In this document: positions 1 to 5,966 of the stretch, in pieces
Layout of the letters: every line of letters begins with the position of its first letter
Position numbering within the stretch: position 1 is the stretch's first letter
Source: CAZOOA01 sp964581355
Lineage (GTDB): Bacteria > Bacillota > Dethiobacteria > DTU022 > UBA8154
Length of the DNA: 7,827 bases
Reading direction: 5' to 3'
Assembly (NCBI GenBank): GCA_964581355.1
Contig: CAZOOA010000096.1
Span: forward strand, 1-7,827
Position numbers and translations under genes: made by a program
The notes under the pieces: model-generated
What the model was told of the DNA's origin: nothing
Databases searched by the model: none
The model's input: the letters and a program-made list of their open reading frames with translations, nothing else

Positions 1-30
1 CCACTTTCGAAAACTAGCCCTGCAAGCTGC

Positions 31-55
31 TAAATTCCCTAAATTCCCTAAATTC
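31..55. repeat. Short 9-bp tandem repeat
   Basis: The unit TAAATTCCC occurs twice in direct succession (31-39 and 40-48) and is followed by a partial third unit (49-55). One + strand frame is open from the window edge to a TGA at 58-60, and there the repeat would read as repeated Lys-Phe-Pro at the end of a protein, so this could be the tail of an upstream gene. The 19 visible residues match no family I recognise, and the tail does not resemble a PstS C-terminus. It may equally be non-coding. Confidence 0.5.
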
Positions 56-70
56 TTTTGAGGAACGATA

Positions 71-99
71 CCTGCCACAAGAGCCGTCCCCCTGGCAGG
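71..99. repeat. Dispersed palindromic repeat, copy A
   Basis: The ends are inverted: CCTGCCA at 71-77 pairs with TGGCAGG at 93-99 around a 15-nt loop. The inner part, from GCCACAAG at 74 to 99, matches 22 of 26 positions of a second copy at 3704-3729 after phoU. The core (CCACAAGARCCG followed by a C-rich run) resembles small palindromic intergenic repeats I associate with Peptococcaceae genomes; that association is from memory. Copy A looks shortened on its left side compared with copy B. Confidence 0.6.
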
Positions 100-130
100 A
101 CTGGAAAAAACTGATTCATTCGTATAAAGT

Positions 131-169
131 GGAGGCCGCCTGGCAGTGTTTTTGCTGCCAGGTATCTCC
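131..169 (+). promoter_or_regulatory. Stem-loop upstream of pstC
   Basis: A perfect 8-bp stem, CCTGGCAG (139-146) with CTGCCAGG (155-162), closes an 8-nt T-rich loop. GGAG (131-134) and CTCC (166-169) can extend it after an internal bulge. It ends about 32 nt before the pstC ribosome binding site. There is no T-run after it, so it is not a classic terminator. If transcription enters from an upstream pstS, it could act as a processing or attenuation hairpin that lowers pstC expression relative to pstS. The stem arms use the same CCTGCCAG word as the flanking dispersed repeats, so it may instead be a repeat derivative. Confidence 0.55.
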
Positions 170-214
170 ATTATAAAAGCATGTGCGTGAAACTGTAAAA
201 CGAGGAGGTAAAAA

Positions 215-1243
215 ATGGCAAACACAGATGAAACGAGCTTGCAAAAAGCAAAACAAAGGGCTGGAATGGCCAGGCAATCAGAACAAGGTGGCTATTCCCG
301 GGAGGTTCAGGAAGAATTGCTGCAGCAGTCCAGTAAAAGCAACCTGGGCAATTTTCTGTTGGAAAAGGCTTTTATGCTGTCAGGAATGCTGACCATTTTG
401 ATCCTGCTCCTGATCCTGGGTTTTCTGCTGCAAAACAGCTGGCCTGCTTTGCGGGAAATCAGTCTGCTGGAATTTCTCACCGGCCGGCGCTGGATGCCCT
501 CATCTCCCGAGCCGGGTTTTGGGGCCCTGCCCCTGATCCTGGGCTCCGTTTTTGTCACTGTGGGTGCCTTGCTCATGTCTGTGCCCTGGTCCATAGCGGC
601 AGCAATTTACCTGGGGGAGGTGGCGCCTGGCAAAATCAGGGAAATATTAAAGCCCATCGTCGAGATCCTGGAGATCTTTCCCTCTGTAGTCTTGGGTTTT
701 ATCGCCCTGGTGGTGGTCAGCCCCATTATTTCCAACGTCTTTAATCTTTCCAGCGGGCTGATCGGCCTGAACGGGGCCATTGTGCTCGCCGTGATGACGC
801 TGCCAACAATAATCTCCATCAGCGAAGATGCGCTGAATAGTGTGCCTAAAGACTTTAAAGAAGCATCCATCGCCCTGGGTGCCACCAGGTGGGAGACGGT
901 AAGGAATGTGAGCCTCCCTGCGGCCAGTTCTGGGATTGTGGCGGCAATCATGCTGGGCTTCGGGCGGGCTGTGGGGGAGACCATGGCTGTGCTGATGGCT
1001 GCAGGCAACGCGCTGGATATGCCCCTTAAGGAAATCTTAAACATACCTCTGCCCACACTGATGCAGTCCCTGCGGACGCTAACAGCCACCATTGCCATTG
1101 AAGGCAGCGATGTTCCCTGGGGCAGCACCCATTACCATGCCTTGTTTGTCATCGGCTTGATTCTCTTTGTGATTACTTTTGTTGTAAACCTGGTTTCGGA
1201 TATCATGCTTTCCCGCTTTCAGGAGGTGAACCGCAATGACTGA
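215..1243 (+). CDS. pstC: Phosphate ABC transporter permease PstC
   Basis: This is one of the two membrane subunits forming the phosphate channel of the high-affinity PstSCAB importer in the cytoplasmic membrane. The protein has 342 residues. Residues 1-50 are a hydrophilic cytosolic tail. The first membrane helix lies at about 52-73, further hydrophobic segments at about 104-133, 155-177, 186-203 and 240-263, and a last one at about 308-332. The ABC permease EAA loop that docks on PstB is visible at 216-236 (EASIALGATRW onward). The GRAVGETMAV stretch (250-259) is typical of PstC. The start is fixed by GAGGAGGT at 202-209, 5 nt before the ATG. The gene overlaps pstA by 8 nt, implying translational coupling. 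The N-terminal tail is somewhat longer than in E. coli PstC. No Pho box was found directly upstream, so the operon promoter may lie outside the window, before pstS. Confidence 0.95.
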   Translation: MANTDETSLQKAKQRAGMARQSEQGGYSREVQEELLQQSSKSNLGNFLLEKAFMLSGMLTILILLLILGFLLQNSWPALREISLLEFLTGRRWMPSSPEPGFGALPLILGSVFVTVGALLMSVPWSIAAAIYLGEVAPGKIREILKPIVEILEIFPSVVLGFIALVVVSPIISNVFNLSSGLIGLNGAIVLAVMTLPTIISISEDALNSVPKDFKEASIALGATRWETVRNVSLPAASSGIVAAIMLGFGRAVGETMAVLMAAGNALDMPLKEILNIPLPTLMQSLRTLTATIAIEGSDVPWGSTHYHALFVIGLILFVITFVVNLVSDIMLSRFQEVNRND

Positions 1244-2111
1244 GCGGCAGGCAACCATCAACCGGAAGCGAATCAGGGAAAAATTCTGGTTTGCTGTTTG
1301 TGGGTTTTTTATGCTGCTTACCCTGGCTGTGCTCTTTTGGATTTTACATGATGTCATTTCCAAGGGCTACAGTTCCATCAACTGGACCTTTCTTACCGAG
1401 CGGCCCCGGCAGCAGATGACCGAAGGGGGGATCATGCCGGCCATCGTGGGAACCTTTTATGTCGCTTCCCTGACGATTATCATTTCTGTTCCCCTGGGCA
1501 TAACCTCTGCCATCTACCTGAACGAATATGCCAGCAAGGGGCTGCTGGTGCGGATCATCCGCCTGAGTATTCGTAACCTTTCCGGTGTCCCCTCGATCGT
1601 CTATGGCCTTTTTGGGCTGGGCCTTTTTGCTGCAACCCTGAAGCTGGGGACTTCACTGATCTCTGCAGCATTGACCCTTTCCATTATGAGCCTGCCCTGG
1701 GTAATCACAGCATCGGAAGAAGCGCTAAAAGCTGTTCCCAATACCTTCAGGGAAGGTGGGCTGGCCCTTGGAGCGACCAAATGGCAAACCATCAGGCAGC
1801 TGGTTCTCCCCAACGCCATCTCCGGCATGGCCACCGGCTCTATTCTCAGCCTGGCCCGGGCTGCCGGTGAAACTGCGCCCATTATCCTTACCGGTGCGGC
1901 ATTTTTCCTGCCGGTGCTGCCCTCGTCCCTTAGTGACCGTTTTATGGCTATGCCGTACCATTTATATATCCTTGCCACGCAGCATATGAGTCCGGAAATA
2001 GTTCGCCCCATAGCTTACGGGACAGCGCTGGTTTTGATCGCTTTGGTCATGCTGCTTAACCTGGTCGCTATCATCTGGCGTTACCAGGTTCGGAAACGGC
2101 AAACCTGGTAA
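1236..2111 (+). CDS. pstA: Phosphate ABC transporter permease PstA
   Basis: This is the second channel-forming subunit of the Pst phosphate importer, pairing with PstC in the membrane. The 291 residues match the usual family size. The first helix is at about 17-38, after a basic N-terminus (KRIREK). The core permease segments are at about 68-95, 115-135 and 140-158, with later helices at about 197-228 and 260-281. The EAA loop is at 172-192 (FREGGLALGATKWQTIRQLVLPNAISG region), and ARAAGETAPI at 208-217 is characteristic of PstA. AGGAGGTGA at 1221-1229, inside the pstC coding end, provides the ribosome binding site. The ATG lies 8 nt before the end of pstC, so the two permeases are probably made in equal amounts. 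Confidence 0.95.
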   Translation: MTERQATINRKRIREKFWFAVCGFFMLLTLAVLFWILHDVISKGYSSINWTFLTERPRQQMTEGGIMPAIVGTFYVASLTIIISVPLGITSAIYLNEYASKGLLVRIIRLSIRNLSGVPSIVYGLFGLGLFAATLKLGTSLISAALTLSIMSLPWVITASEEALKAVPNTFREGGLALGATKWQTIRQLVLPNAISGMATGSILSLARAAGETAPIILTGAAFFLPVLPSSLSDRFMAMPYHLYILATQHMSPEIVRPIAYGTALVLIALVMLLNLVAIIWRYQVRKRQTW

Positions 2112-2186
2112 GAAATGATTAATGTAGAAGAATTAATTTAGAAAAACCTGGTGGAAAGATAGAATAAAAGAGGGAGGTACGTATTT

Positions 2187-2951
2187 ATGTCGGAAAACGG
2201 ATTCATCTTTATTTCTGAGGGGTTAAACCTCTGGTATGGGAAAACCCAGGCCTTAAAAGATGTTTCAGTGAGTATTGAAAAACAGAAAGTTACTTCGATT
2301 ATCGGGCCTTCCGGTTGTGGGAAGTCCACTTTTCTCAAAGTCCTGAACAGGATGGTGGACCTGGTCCCGATAGTTAGATATTCGGGAAATGTAATTTTTC
2401 ATGGGCAGGATATTTTCAGTGAAAAGATCAACCTGGTCAATTTACGGACCATGGTCGGCATGGTCTTTCAAAAACCCAACCCTTTCCCCAAATCCATTTA
2501 CGATAATGTTGCCTTCGGTCCCCGTATTCATGGAAAAAAGAAGAAGGCGGAACTGGATGAGCTGGTGGAAAAAAGTCTCAGGCAGGTGGCTCTCTGGGAG
2601 GAAGTCAAGGACCGTCTGCACGATTCGGGCCTGGGGCTTTCCGGGGGTCAGCAGCAAAGGCTTTGTATCGCCAGGACGCTGGCTAATGAGCCCGAGGCTA
2701 TTCTCATGGACGAACCCACATCGGCACTGGACCCTACGGCCACCTTGCGGATTGAAGATTTAATCCGGACTCTGAGAAAGCAGTATCATATTATCATCGT
2801 TACCCACAATATGCAGCAGGCGGCAAGGGTTTCGGACCATACTTTATTTTTCCTCAGCGGGGAACTGGTTGAAGCAGGAGAAACAGAAACCATGTTTACA
2901 AACCCGAAAGACCAAAGGACGGAGGATTATATAACCGGGCGTTTTGGTTAA
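2187..2951 (+). CDS. pstB: Phosphate ABC transporter ATP-binding protein PstB
   Basis: This cytoplasmic ATPase drives phosphate import through PstCA. All the ABC motifs are intact in the 254-residue protein: Walker A GPSGCGKST at 40-48, the Q-loop glutamine at 95 (VFQKPNPFP, typical of PstB), signature LSGGQQQR at 151-158, Walker B ILMDE at 172-176, D-loop SALD at 179-182 and switch histidine 207 (THNMQQAARVSD). AGGGAGGT at 2171-2178 lies 8 nt before the ATG. A 75-nt AT-rich gap separates it from pstA. I see no terminator in that gap, so it should be cotranscribed. The C-terminal TEDYITGRFG ending is standard for PstB. Confidence 0.97.
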   Translation: MSENGFIFISEGLNLWYGKTQALKDVSVSIEKQKVTSIIGPSGCGKSTFLKVLNRMVDLVPIVRYSGNVIFHGQDIFSEKINLVNLRTMVGMVFQKPNPFPKSIYDNVAFGPRIHGKKKKAELDELVEKSLRQVALWEEVKDRLHDSGLGLSGGQQQRLCIARTLANEPEAILMDEPTSALDPTATLRIEDLIRTLRKQYHIIIVTHNMQQAARVSDHTLFFLSGELVEAGETETMFTNPKDQRTEDYITGRFG

Positions 2952-2991
2952 GCAGGCGCGTTGTTTCATTTAAAAAAAGGAGGAAAAATAG

Positions 2992-3669
2992 ATGGAAGCA
3001 GGAGGTCAGTTTAATAAACGCATCCAGTTTGAAAAAAGGATGGAAAAGCTGCAAAAGCAGCTGCTGCAGATGGGGGAACTGGTGGAAAACTCCATTGCCA
3101 AGGCAGTCCAGGCTTTAAAGGAGCAGCAGGTTTCCCTGGCGGAAGAAGTGATCGGTGAGGACGATGAAATAGACCGGCTGGAGATGGAAATTGAGGAAGG
3201 CTGCCTGACCCTGATCGCCACCCAGCAGCCCATGGCCAAGGATTTGCGCAAGGTGGCCACCCTGTTTAAAATGATCGTGGACCTGGAGCGGATGGCCGAT
3301 TATGCCACCGATATCGCCAAGCTGGTGCGCCGTATCGGGGATGAGCCCCTGATTAAACCGCTGGTCGATATCCCGCGCATGGCCTCGCTTACCCAGCAGA
3401 TGGTCAAAGAGTCCCTGGACGCGTACATCCAGGAGGACGTGGACCTGGCTGTAGAGATGGCGGCCAAAGACGACGAGGTGGATAAACTGCACAAACAGAT
3501 TTTCCGGGAACTGTTTACCATCATGCTGGAAAATCCCCGGGTGATCACCCAGGCCACCCACCTGCTTTTTGTCAGCCGCTACCTGGAACGAATCGCTGAT
3601 CACGCCACCAACATCGGGGAAGAGGTAGTCTTCCTGGTCACCGGAGAAAAAAAGGATTTGAACGAATAA
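2992..3669 (+). CDS. phoU: Phosphate signalling protein PhoU
   Basis: PhoU is a cytoplasmic helical-bundle protein that links Pst transporter state to the PhoR kinase and restrains Pho signalling when phosphate is plentiful; it also affects transporter activity. The 225 residues form two PhoU repeats. The metal-binding signature appears in each: DLERMADYATDIA at 97-109 and YLERIADHATNIGE at 197-210. The acidic DDEIDRLE (57-64) and DDEVDKLH (160-167) sit at equivalent places in the two halves. A GGAGG site at 2979-2983 lies 8 nt before the ATG. The gene is only 40 nt after pstB and closes the operon. No clear intrinsic terminator follows; a long-looped palindromic repeat begins right at the stop codon. 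Confidence 0.95.
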   Translation: MEAGGQFNKRIQFEKRMEKLQKQLLQMGELVENSIAKAVQALKEQQVSLAEEVIGEDDEIDRLEMEIEEGCLTLIATQQPMAKDLRKVATLFKMIVDLERMADYATDIAKLVRRIGDEPLIKPLVDIPRMASLTQQMVKESLDAYIQEDVDLAVEMAAKDDEVDKLHKQIFRELFTIMLENPRVITQATHLLFVSRYLERIADHATNIGEEVVFLVTGEKKDLNE

Positions 3670-3729
3670 CCTGCCAGGGGCAAGAAATTGGTTGGTGGGG
3701 ACAGCCACAAGAACCGATCCTCTGGCAGG
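3670..3729. repeat. Dispersed palindromic repeat, copy B
   Basis: This 60-bp element has inverted ends: CCTGCCAG at 3670-3677 against CTGGCAGG at 3722-3729, and near-matching neighbouring bases extend the stem. Its centre reads GGGGACAGCCACAAGAACCG, and positions 3704-3729 match copy A (74-99) at 22 of 26 bases. It starts one base after the phoU stop codon. The loop is too long, and a T-run is absent, for a normal intrinsic terminator, although the end palindrome could still fold at the 3' end of the pst-phoU message. I interpret it as a small non-autonomous repeat. Confidence 0.65.
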
Positions 3730-3740
3730 CTTACGATCAA

Positions 3741-3780
3741 CTTAGCAGAAAGCCCACGCTTTAGCCGTGGGAGTATGTCA
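3741..3780 (+). mobile_element. Orphan IS200/IS605-type right-end hairpin (relic)
   Basis: CCCACG (3753-3758) pairs with CGTGGG (3766-3771) around CTTTAGC and is followed directly by GAGTATGTCA (3771-3780). The pattern of a GC-rich stem with a CTTTAG loop followed by GTATGTCA is what I recall from right ends of IS200/IS605 and tnpB-only elements, where it also forms the 3' end of the TnpB guide RNA scaffold. No tnpA or tnpB reading frame is present: phoU ends 71 bp upstream and repeat copy B fills most of the gap. The stem appears to lack one G compared with a perfect CCACGGC arm. It is most likely a leftover or a tiny non-autonomous derivative. The identification rests on pattern memory, not a search. 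Confidence 0.6.
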
Positions 3781-3915
3781 AACAAGAACAGTCTATCAAG
3801 CCAGCATAAAATTGGTTGACGAAAAGGGCAGGAATATCCTCCGGGTTGTAGAATAAAACAAGCAAGTCAAAAAGTGCACAAATGGCTTGACAAATAAAAC
3901 CGAAGGAGATATGCC

Positions 3916-5124
3916 GTGTCCTGGACCATTGGAAATATCCGTGAGCAGGCCTTTAACATGCAGGAACAGCTGGTTTCCTGGCGTCGGGAACTGCATGCCC
4001 TGGCAGAGCCTGCCTTTCAGGAGAAAAAAACCTCTGCCTACCTGGAGTCCAAATTGCAGGAATTGGGGCTGGAGGTAATTACCCGGGCGGGAAGTGATAC
4101 CGGCCTTTTGGCCTTCTGCGCAACAGGGGACAGCAGCGCACCAACCGTTGCCCTGCGCGCCGATATGGACGCCCTGCCCATTGAAGAAAAAACAGGCCTG
4201 CCCTTTGCCTGCCAGGAAGGTTATATGCATGCCTGCGGTCACGATGCCCACATGGCCATGGCCCTGGGCGCCGCCGCTGTCTGGAAACAGCTTCCCGACC
4301 CTCCCCCGGGCAATTTGCTCTTGATCTTCCAGCCGGCGGAAGAGTGTCCCCCGGGCGGTGCCCTGACCATCATCGGGTCGGGCCACCTGGAGCGCTTTTC
4401 CCCCCGGGCTATTTTTGGGCTGCATGTCAACCCTTTGATGGATGTGGGCAGCATCGGCCTGAAATCCGGTCCTTTGATGGCTGCCGCCGACTCCTTTACC
4501 CTGAAAGTTATCGGCCAAGGGGGCCACGGGGCGGCTCCCCATCATTGCGTGGATCCCATTACCACGGCATCCAGCATCATCCAGGCCTGGCAGCAGCTGG
4601 CCAGCCGCCAGGTCGATCCCCTGGAACCCATCGTGGTCTCCATCGGTTCCATCCACGGTGGGCAGCAGTTTAACATCATTGCCGAAGAGGTGGAGCTGAA
4701 AGGGACGGTGCGCACCTTGAACGAGTCGCTGCGGGAATCGGTTCCCTCCATGCTGGAAACCATGGCTAACCGGACAGCGGAAGCCTTCGGGGCCCGCTGC
4801 GAGTTTTCCTATCAGCGTGGATTCCCCGTTTTGTACAACGATGAAGAAAAAACCGCCCTGGTGCGTGATATGGCCGGGCAGCTCTTAAATGAGCAGGATG
4901 TTATCGAACTGCCCAACCCCTTCATGGGCGGTGAGGATATGGCCTATTTCCTGCAGCGCATCCCGGGCTGTTATTTTCTCCTGGGAACCCGGCCCGAGGG
5001 TGTGAAGAACCCTTACCCCTGGCACAGCCCCCATTTTGACCTCAACGAAAAAGCCCTGCCTTACGGCACGGCCCTGCTAACAGCTTGCGCAGCCCGGGCC
5101 CTGACCGCAGTGTCTGAGGGTTGA
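3916..5124 (+). CDS. M20 family amidohydrolase (M20D type)
   Basis: This is a zinc/manganese-type metal-dependent amidohydrolase of the peptidase M20D group, which includes N-acyl-amino-acid amidohydrolases, hippurate hydrolases and N-acetyl-diaminopimelate deacetylases. It probably removes an acyl group from an N-acylated amino acid in the cytoplasm; I see no signal peptide. The protein has 402 residues. Visible motifs are RRELHALAEPAFQE (23-36), ALRADMDALPIEE (79-91), HACGHDAHM (105-113, metal ligands Cys107 and His109), FQPAEE (138-143), GLHV (168-171), the dimerisation-domain GGHGAAPH (202-209), GGEDMAYF (338-345) and HSPHFDLNE (370-378). The start is GTG, chosen because AAGGAG at 3903-3908 lies 7 nt upstream; an ATG at 3911 is in another frame. 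The exact substrate cannot be told from sequence, so no symbol is given. No strong promoter or terminator was recognised around it. Confidence 0.9.
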   Translation: MSWTIGNIREQAFNMQEQLVSWRRELHALAEPAFQEKKTSAYLESKLQELGLEVITRAGSDTGLLAFCATGDSSAPTVALRADMDALPIEEKTGLPFACQEGYMHACGHDAHMAMALGAAAVWKQLPDPPPGNLLLIFQPAEECPPGGALTIIGSGHLERFSPRAIFGLHVNPLMDVGSIGLKSGPLMAAADSFTLKVIGQGGHGAAPHHCVDPITTASSIIQAWQQLASRQVDPLEPIVVSIGSIHGGQQFNIIAEEVELKGTVRTLNESLRESVPSMLETMANRTAEAFGARCEFSYQRGFPVLYNDEEKTALVRDMAGQLLNEQDVIELPNPFMGGEDMAYFLQRIPGCYFLLGTRPEGVKNPYPWHSPHFDLNEKALPYGTALLTACAARALTAVSEG

Positions 5125-5209
5125 GCTTGTCTATTATGTTAGCGGAAGATACTGCCAACGGATAAATGGCCTGCTTCCTGCCGCGGTAATTGCCTTCTCT
5201 GCTGTAAAT

Positions 5210-5248
5210 TTAACCACTACTTAACTATAGTTTAATGTTCTTTTAACA
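5210..5248 (+). promoter_or_regulatory. PhoP (Pho) box, four direct repeats
   Basis: Four TTAAC-like hexamers lie in the same orientation with exact 11-bp spacing: TTAACC at 5210, TTAACT at 5221, TTAATG at 5232 and TTAACA at 5243. Firmicute PhoP binds direct repeats of a TT(A/C/T)A(C/A/T)A-like hexamer spaced 11 bp apart, usually four of them at activated promoters. The orientation is the one expected for activating the downstream + strand gene. The box sits 206 nt before the arsC start and about 85 nt after the amidohydrolase stop. Binding is inferred and the spacing is seen directly. Confidence 0.75.
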
Positions 5249-5272
5249 AAAGAAATGTATTATTGATTATAT
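5243..5272 (+). promoter_or_regulatory. Candidate Pho-dependent core promoter
   Basis: Downstream of the Pho box are two candidate -10 elements: TATTAT at 5258-5263, which would place the -35 region within the third Pho repeat as at many PhoP-activated promoters, and ATTATA/TTATAT at 5266-5272, 17-18 bp after the last repeat TTAACA, which itself resembles a TTGACA -35. Either would start transcription near 5270-5280. I cannot choose between them from sequence. Confidence 0.45.
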
Positions 5273-5454
5273 GAATGCCCTTGTTCAAATTGGCCGGGAT
5301 AAAGCGGTTTACTTAAGTGATGCCAGGGCAAAAAGTGCTGTGTGGTGGAATTATTGCTGCGCTATAACCAAAAATGGTGGCGCCAGGCAAGCAAACTCGA
5401 TCAAGTTAGACTTTTTGCAGTGGAATGAAAATTACTTACTCCAAGAGGTGAATG
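5271..5454 (+). other. Leader between Pho promoter and arsC, no recognised gene
   Basis: About 180 nt separate the candidate promoter from the arsC start. An open frame starts with ATG at 5271, but it has no ribosome binding site, overlaps the candidate -10 region and runs into arsC in a different frame, and its predicted residues match nothing I know. I therefore treat the stretch as an untranslated leader. It contains a palindromic GGCGCC and short complementary words (TGGT and ACCA near 5340 and 5370), but no convincing large structure, tRNA or known riboswitch. Confidence 0.35.
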
Positions 5455-5886
5455 ATGAAAAAGGCAAGTGTTCTATTTTTGTGCACGGGAAATTCGGCTC
5501 GCAGCCTCATGGCGGAGGCTATTTTGCGGCATTACGGCGGAGAGCAGTATGAGGTGTTCAGTGCAGGCATAGACCCTCAAGGCGTCAATCCACTTACAGA
5601 AAAAGTATTGGAAGAAGCGGGCATCGGCATTGAAGGCCTTTCTTCAAAAAAACTGGACATGTATTTAGGCAAGAAACATTTCAGCTATGTAATAACTGTA
5701 TGCTCCGATGCAGAAAAGAAGTGTCCCAGCGTTTTTCCCGGAGTTGGCAGGCGCTTGAAATGGTTTTTTGAAGATCCGGCGGCAGCGGCAGGCGCTGAAG
5801 CCGAAAAGTTGGAAAAGTTTCGCATGGTTCGGGATCAAATAGAAGAACAGGTAAAGAACTGGATCGAGGAGCAAGGATCTGCTTGA
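5455..5886 (+). CDS. arsC: Thioredoxin-coupled arsenate reductase (LMW phosphatase fold)
   Basis: This protein probably reduces arsenate to arsenite in the cytoplasm, so that arsenite can be exported; electrons come from thioredoxin. It has 143 residues. The P-loop CTGNSARS (10-17) supplies catalytic Cys10 and Arg16. ITVCSDAEKKCP (80-91) supplies Cys83 and Cys90, equivalent to the redox pair Cys82/Cys89 of plasmid pI258 ArsC. The general-acid aspartate is in FEDPA (105-109). A plain protein tyrosine phosphatase would lack the Cys pair, which supports ArsC. Two differences from pI258 ArsC are Ala15 instead of the non-essential Cys15 and an Ala/Glu-rich insertion at about 109-118. Start: ATGs at 5452 and 5455 are adjacent; AGAGG at 5444-5448 fits 5455 better (6 nt). 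No arsR or arsenite exporter gene is in the window. The Pho box upstream suggests induction by phosphate starvation. Confidence 0.85.
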   Translation: MKKASVLFLCTGNSARSLMAEAILRHYGGEQYEVFSAGIDPQGVNPLTEKVLEEAGIGIEGLSSKKLDMYLGKKHFSYVITVCSDAEKKCPSVFPGVGRRLKWFFEDPAAAAGAEAEKLEKFRMVRDQIEEQVKNWIEEQGSA

Positions 5887-5914
5887 TTGTTTTATAATCC
5901 CCCAACCTGGACGG

Positions 5915-5935
5915 GCCGGCTCGATAAAAGCCGGC
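5915..5935. terminator. Hairpin between convergent arsC and thrC
   Basis: GCCGGCT (5915-5921) and AGCCGGC (5929-5935) form a perfect 7-bp GC-rich stem with a 7-nt loop. It lies 28 nt after the arsC stop and 31 nt from the thrC stop, the usual place for a shared bidirectional terminator between convergent genes. The T-tract is poor on both strands (TGTTAAAA follows on +), so termination strength is uncertain. Confidence 0.5.
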
Positions 5936-5966
5936 TGTTAAAACGTCTCCTTGCTTTCTCCGGTTT

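Noticed and set aside
123..128. TATAAA as a -10 box for pstC
   Set aside because: No TTGACA-like -35 or Pho repeat is found at a suitable distance upstream.
2119..2138. TTAATG and TTAATT between pstA and pstB as a second Pho box
   Set aside because: Only two weak hexamers are present and they are 14 bp apart rather than 11, in an AT-rich spacer where such words are expected by chance.
2101..2152. Direct repeat AAACCTGGT at 2101-2109 and 2144-2152
   Set aside because: It is a single 9-bp match with one copy inside the pstA coding end, with no further structure, so it is probably chance.
3887..3915. TTGACA at 3887-3892 as a -35 box for the amidohydrolase
   Set aside because: A 17-bp spacer would place the -10 at 3910-3915 on top of the start codon, so the transcript would begin inside the gene. 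TTGACG at 3816 likewise lacks a -10 at the right distance.
3796..4656. 286-codon - strand frame opposite the amidohydrolase
   Set aside because: It is antisense to a clear M20 gene with all metal-site motifs, has unusual Gly/His/Gln-rich composition, and shows no family motifs.
5271..5552. 93-codon + strand open frame upstream of and into arsC
   Set aside because: It has no ribosome binding site, its ATG overlaps the candidate -10 region, its last third is arsC read in another frame, and its residues match no family.
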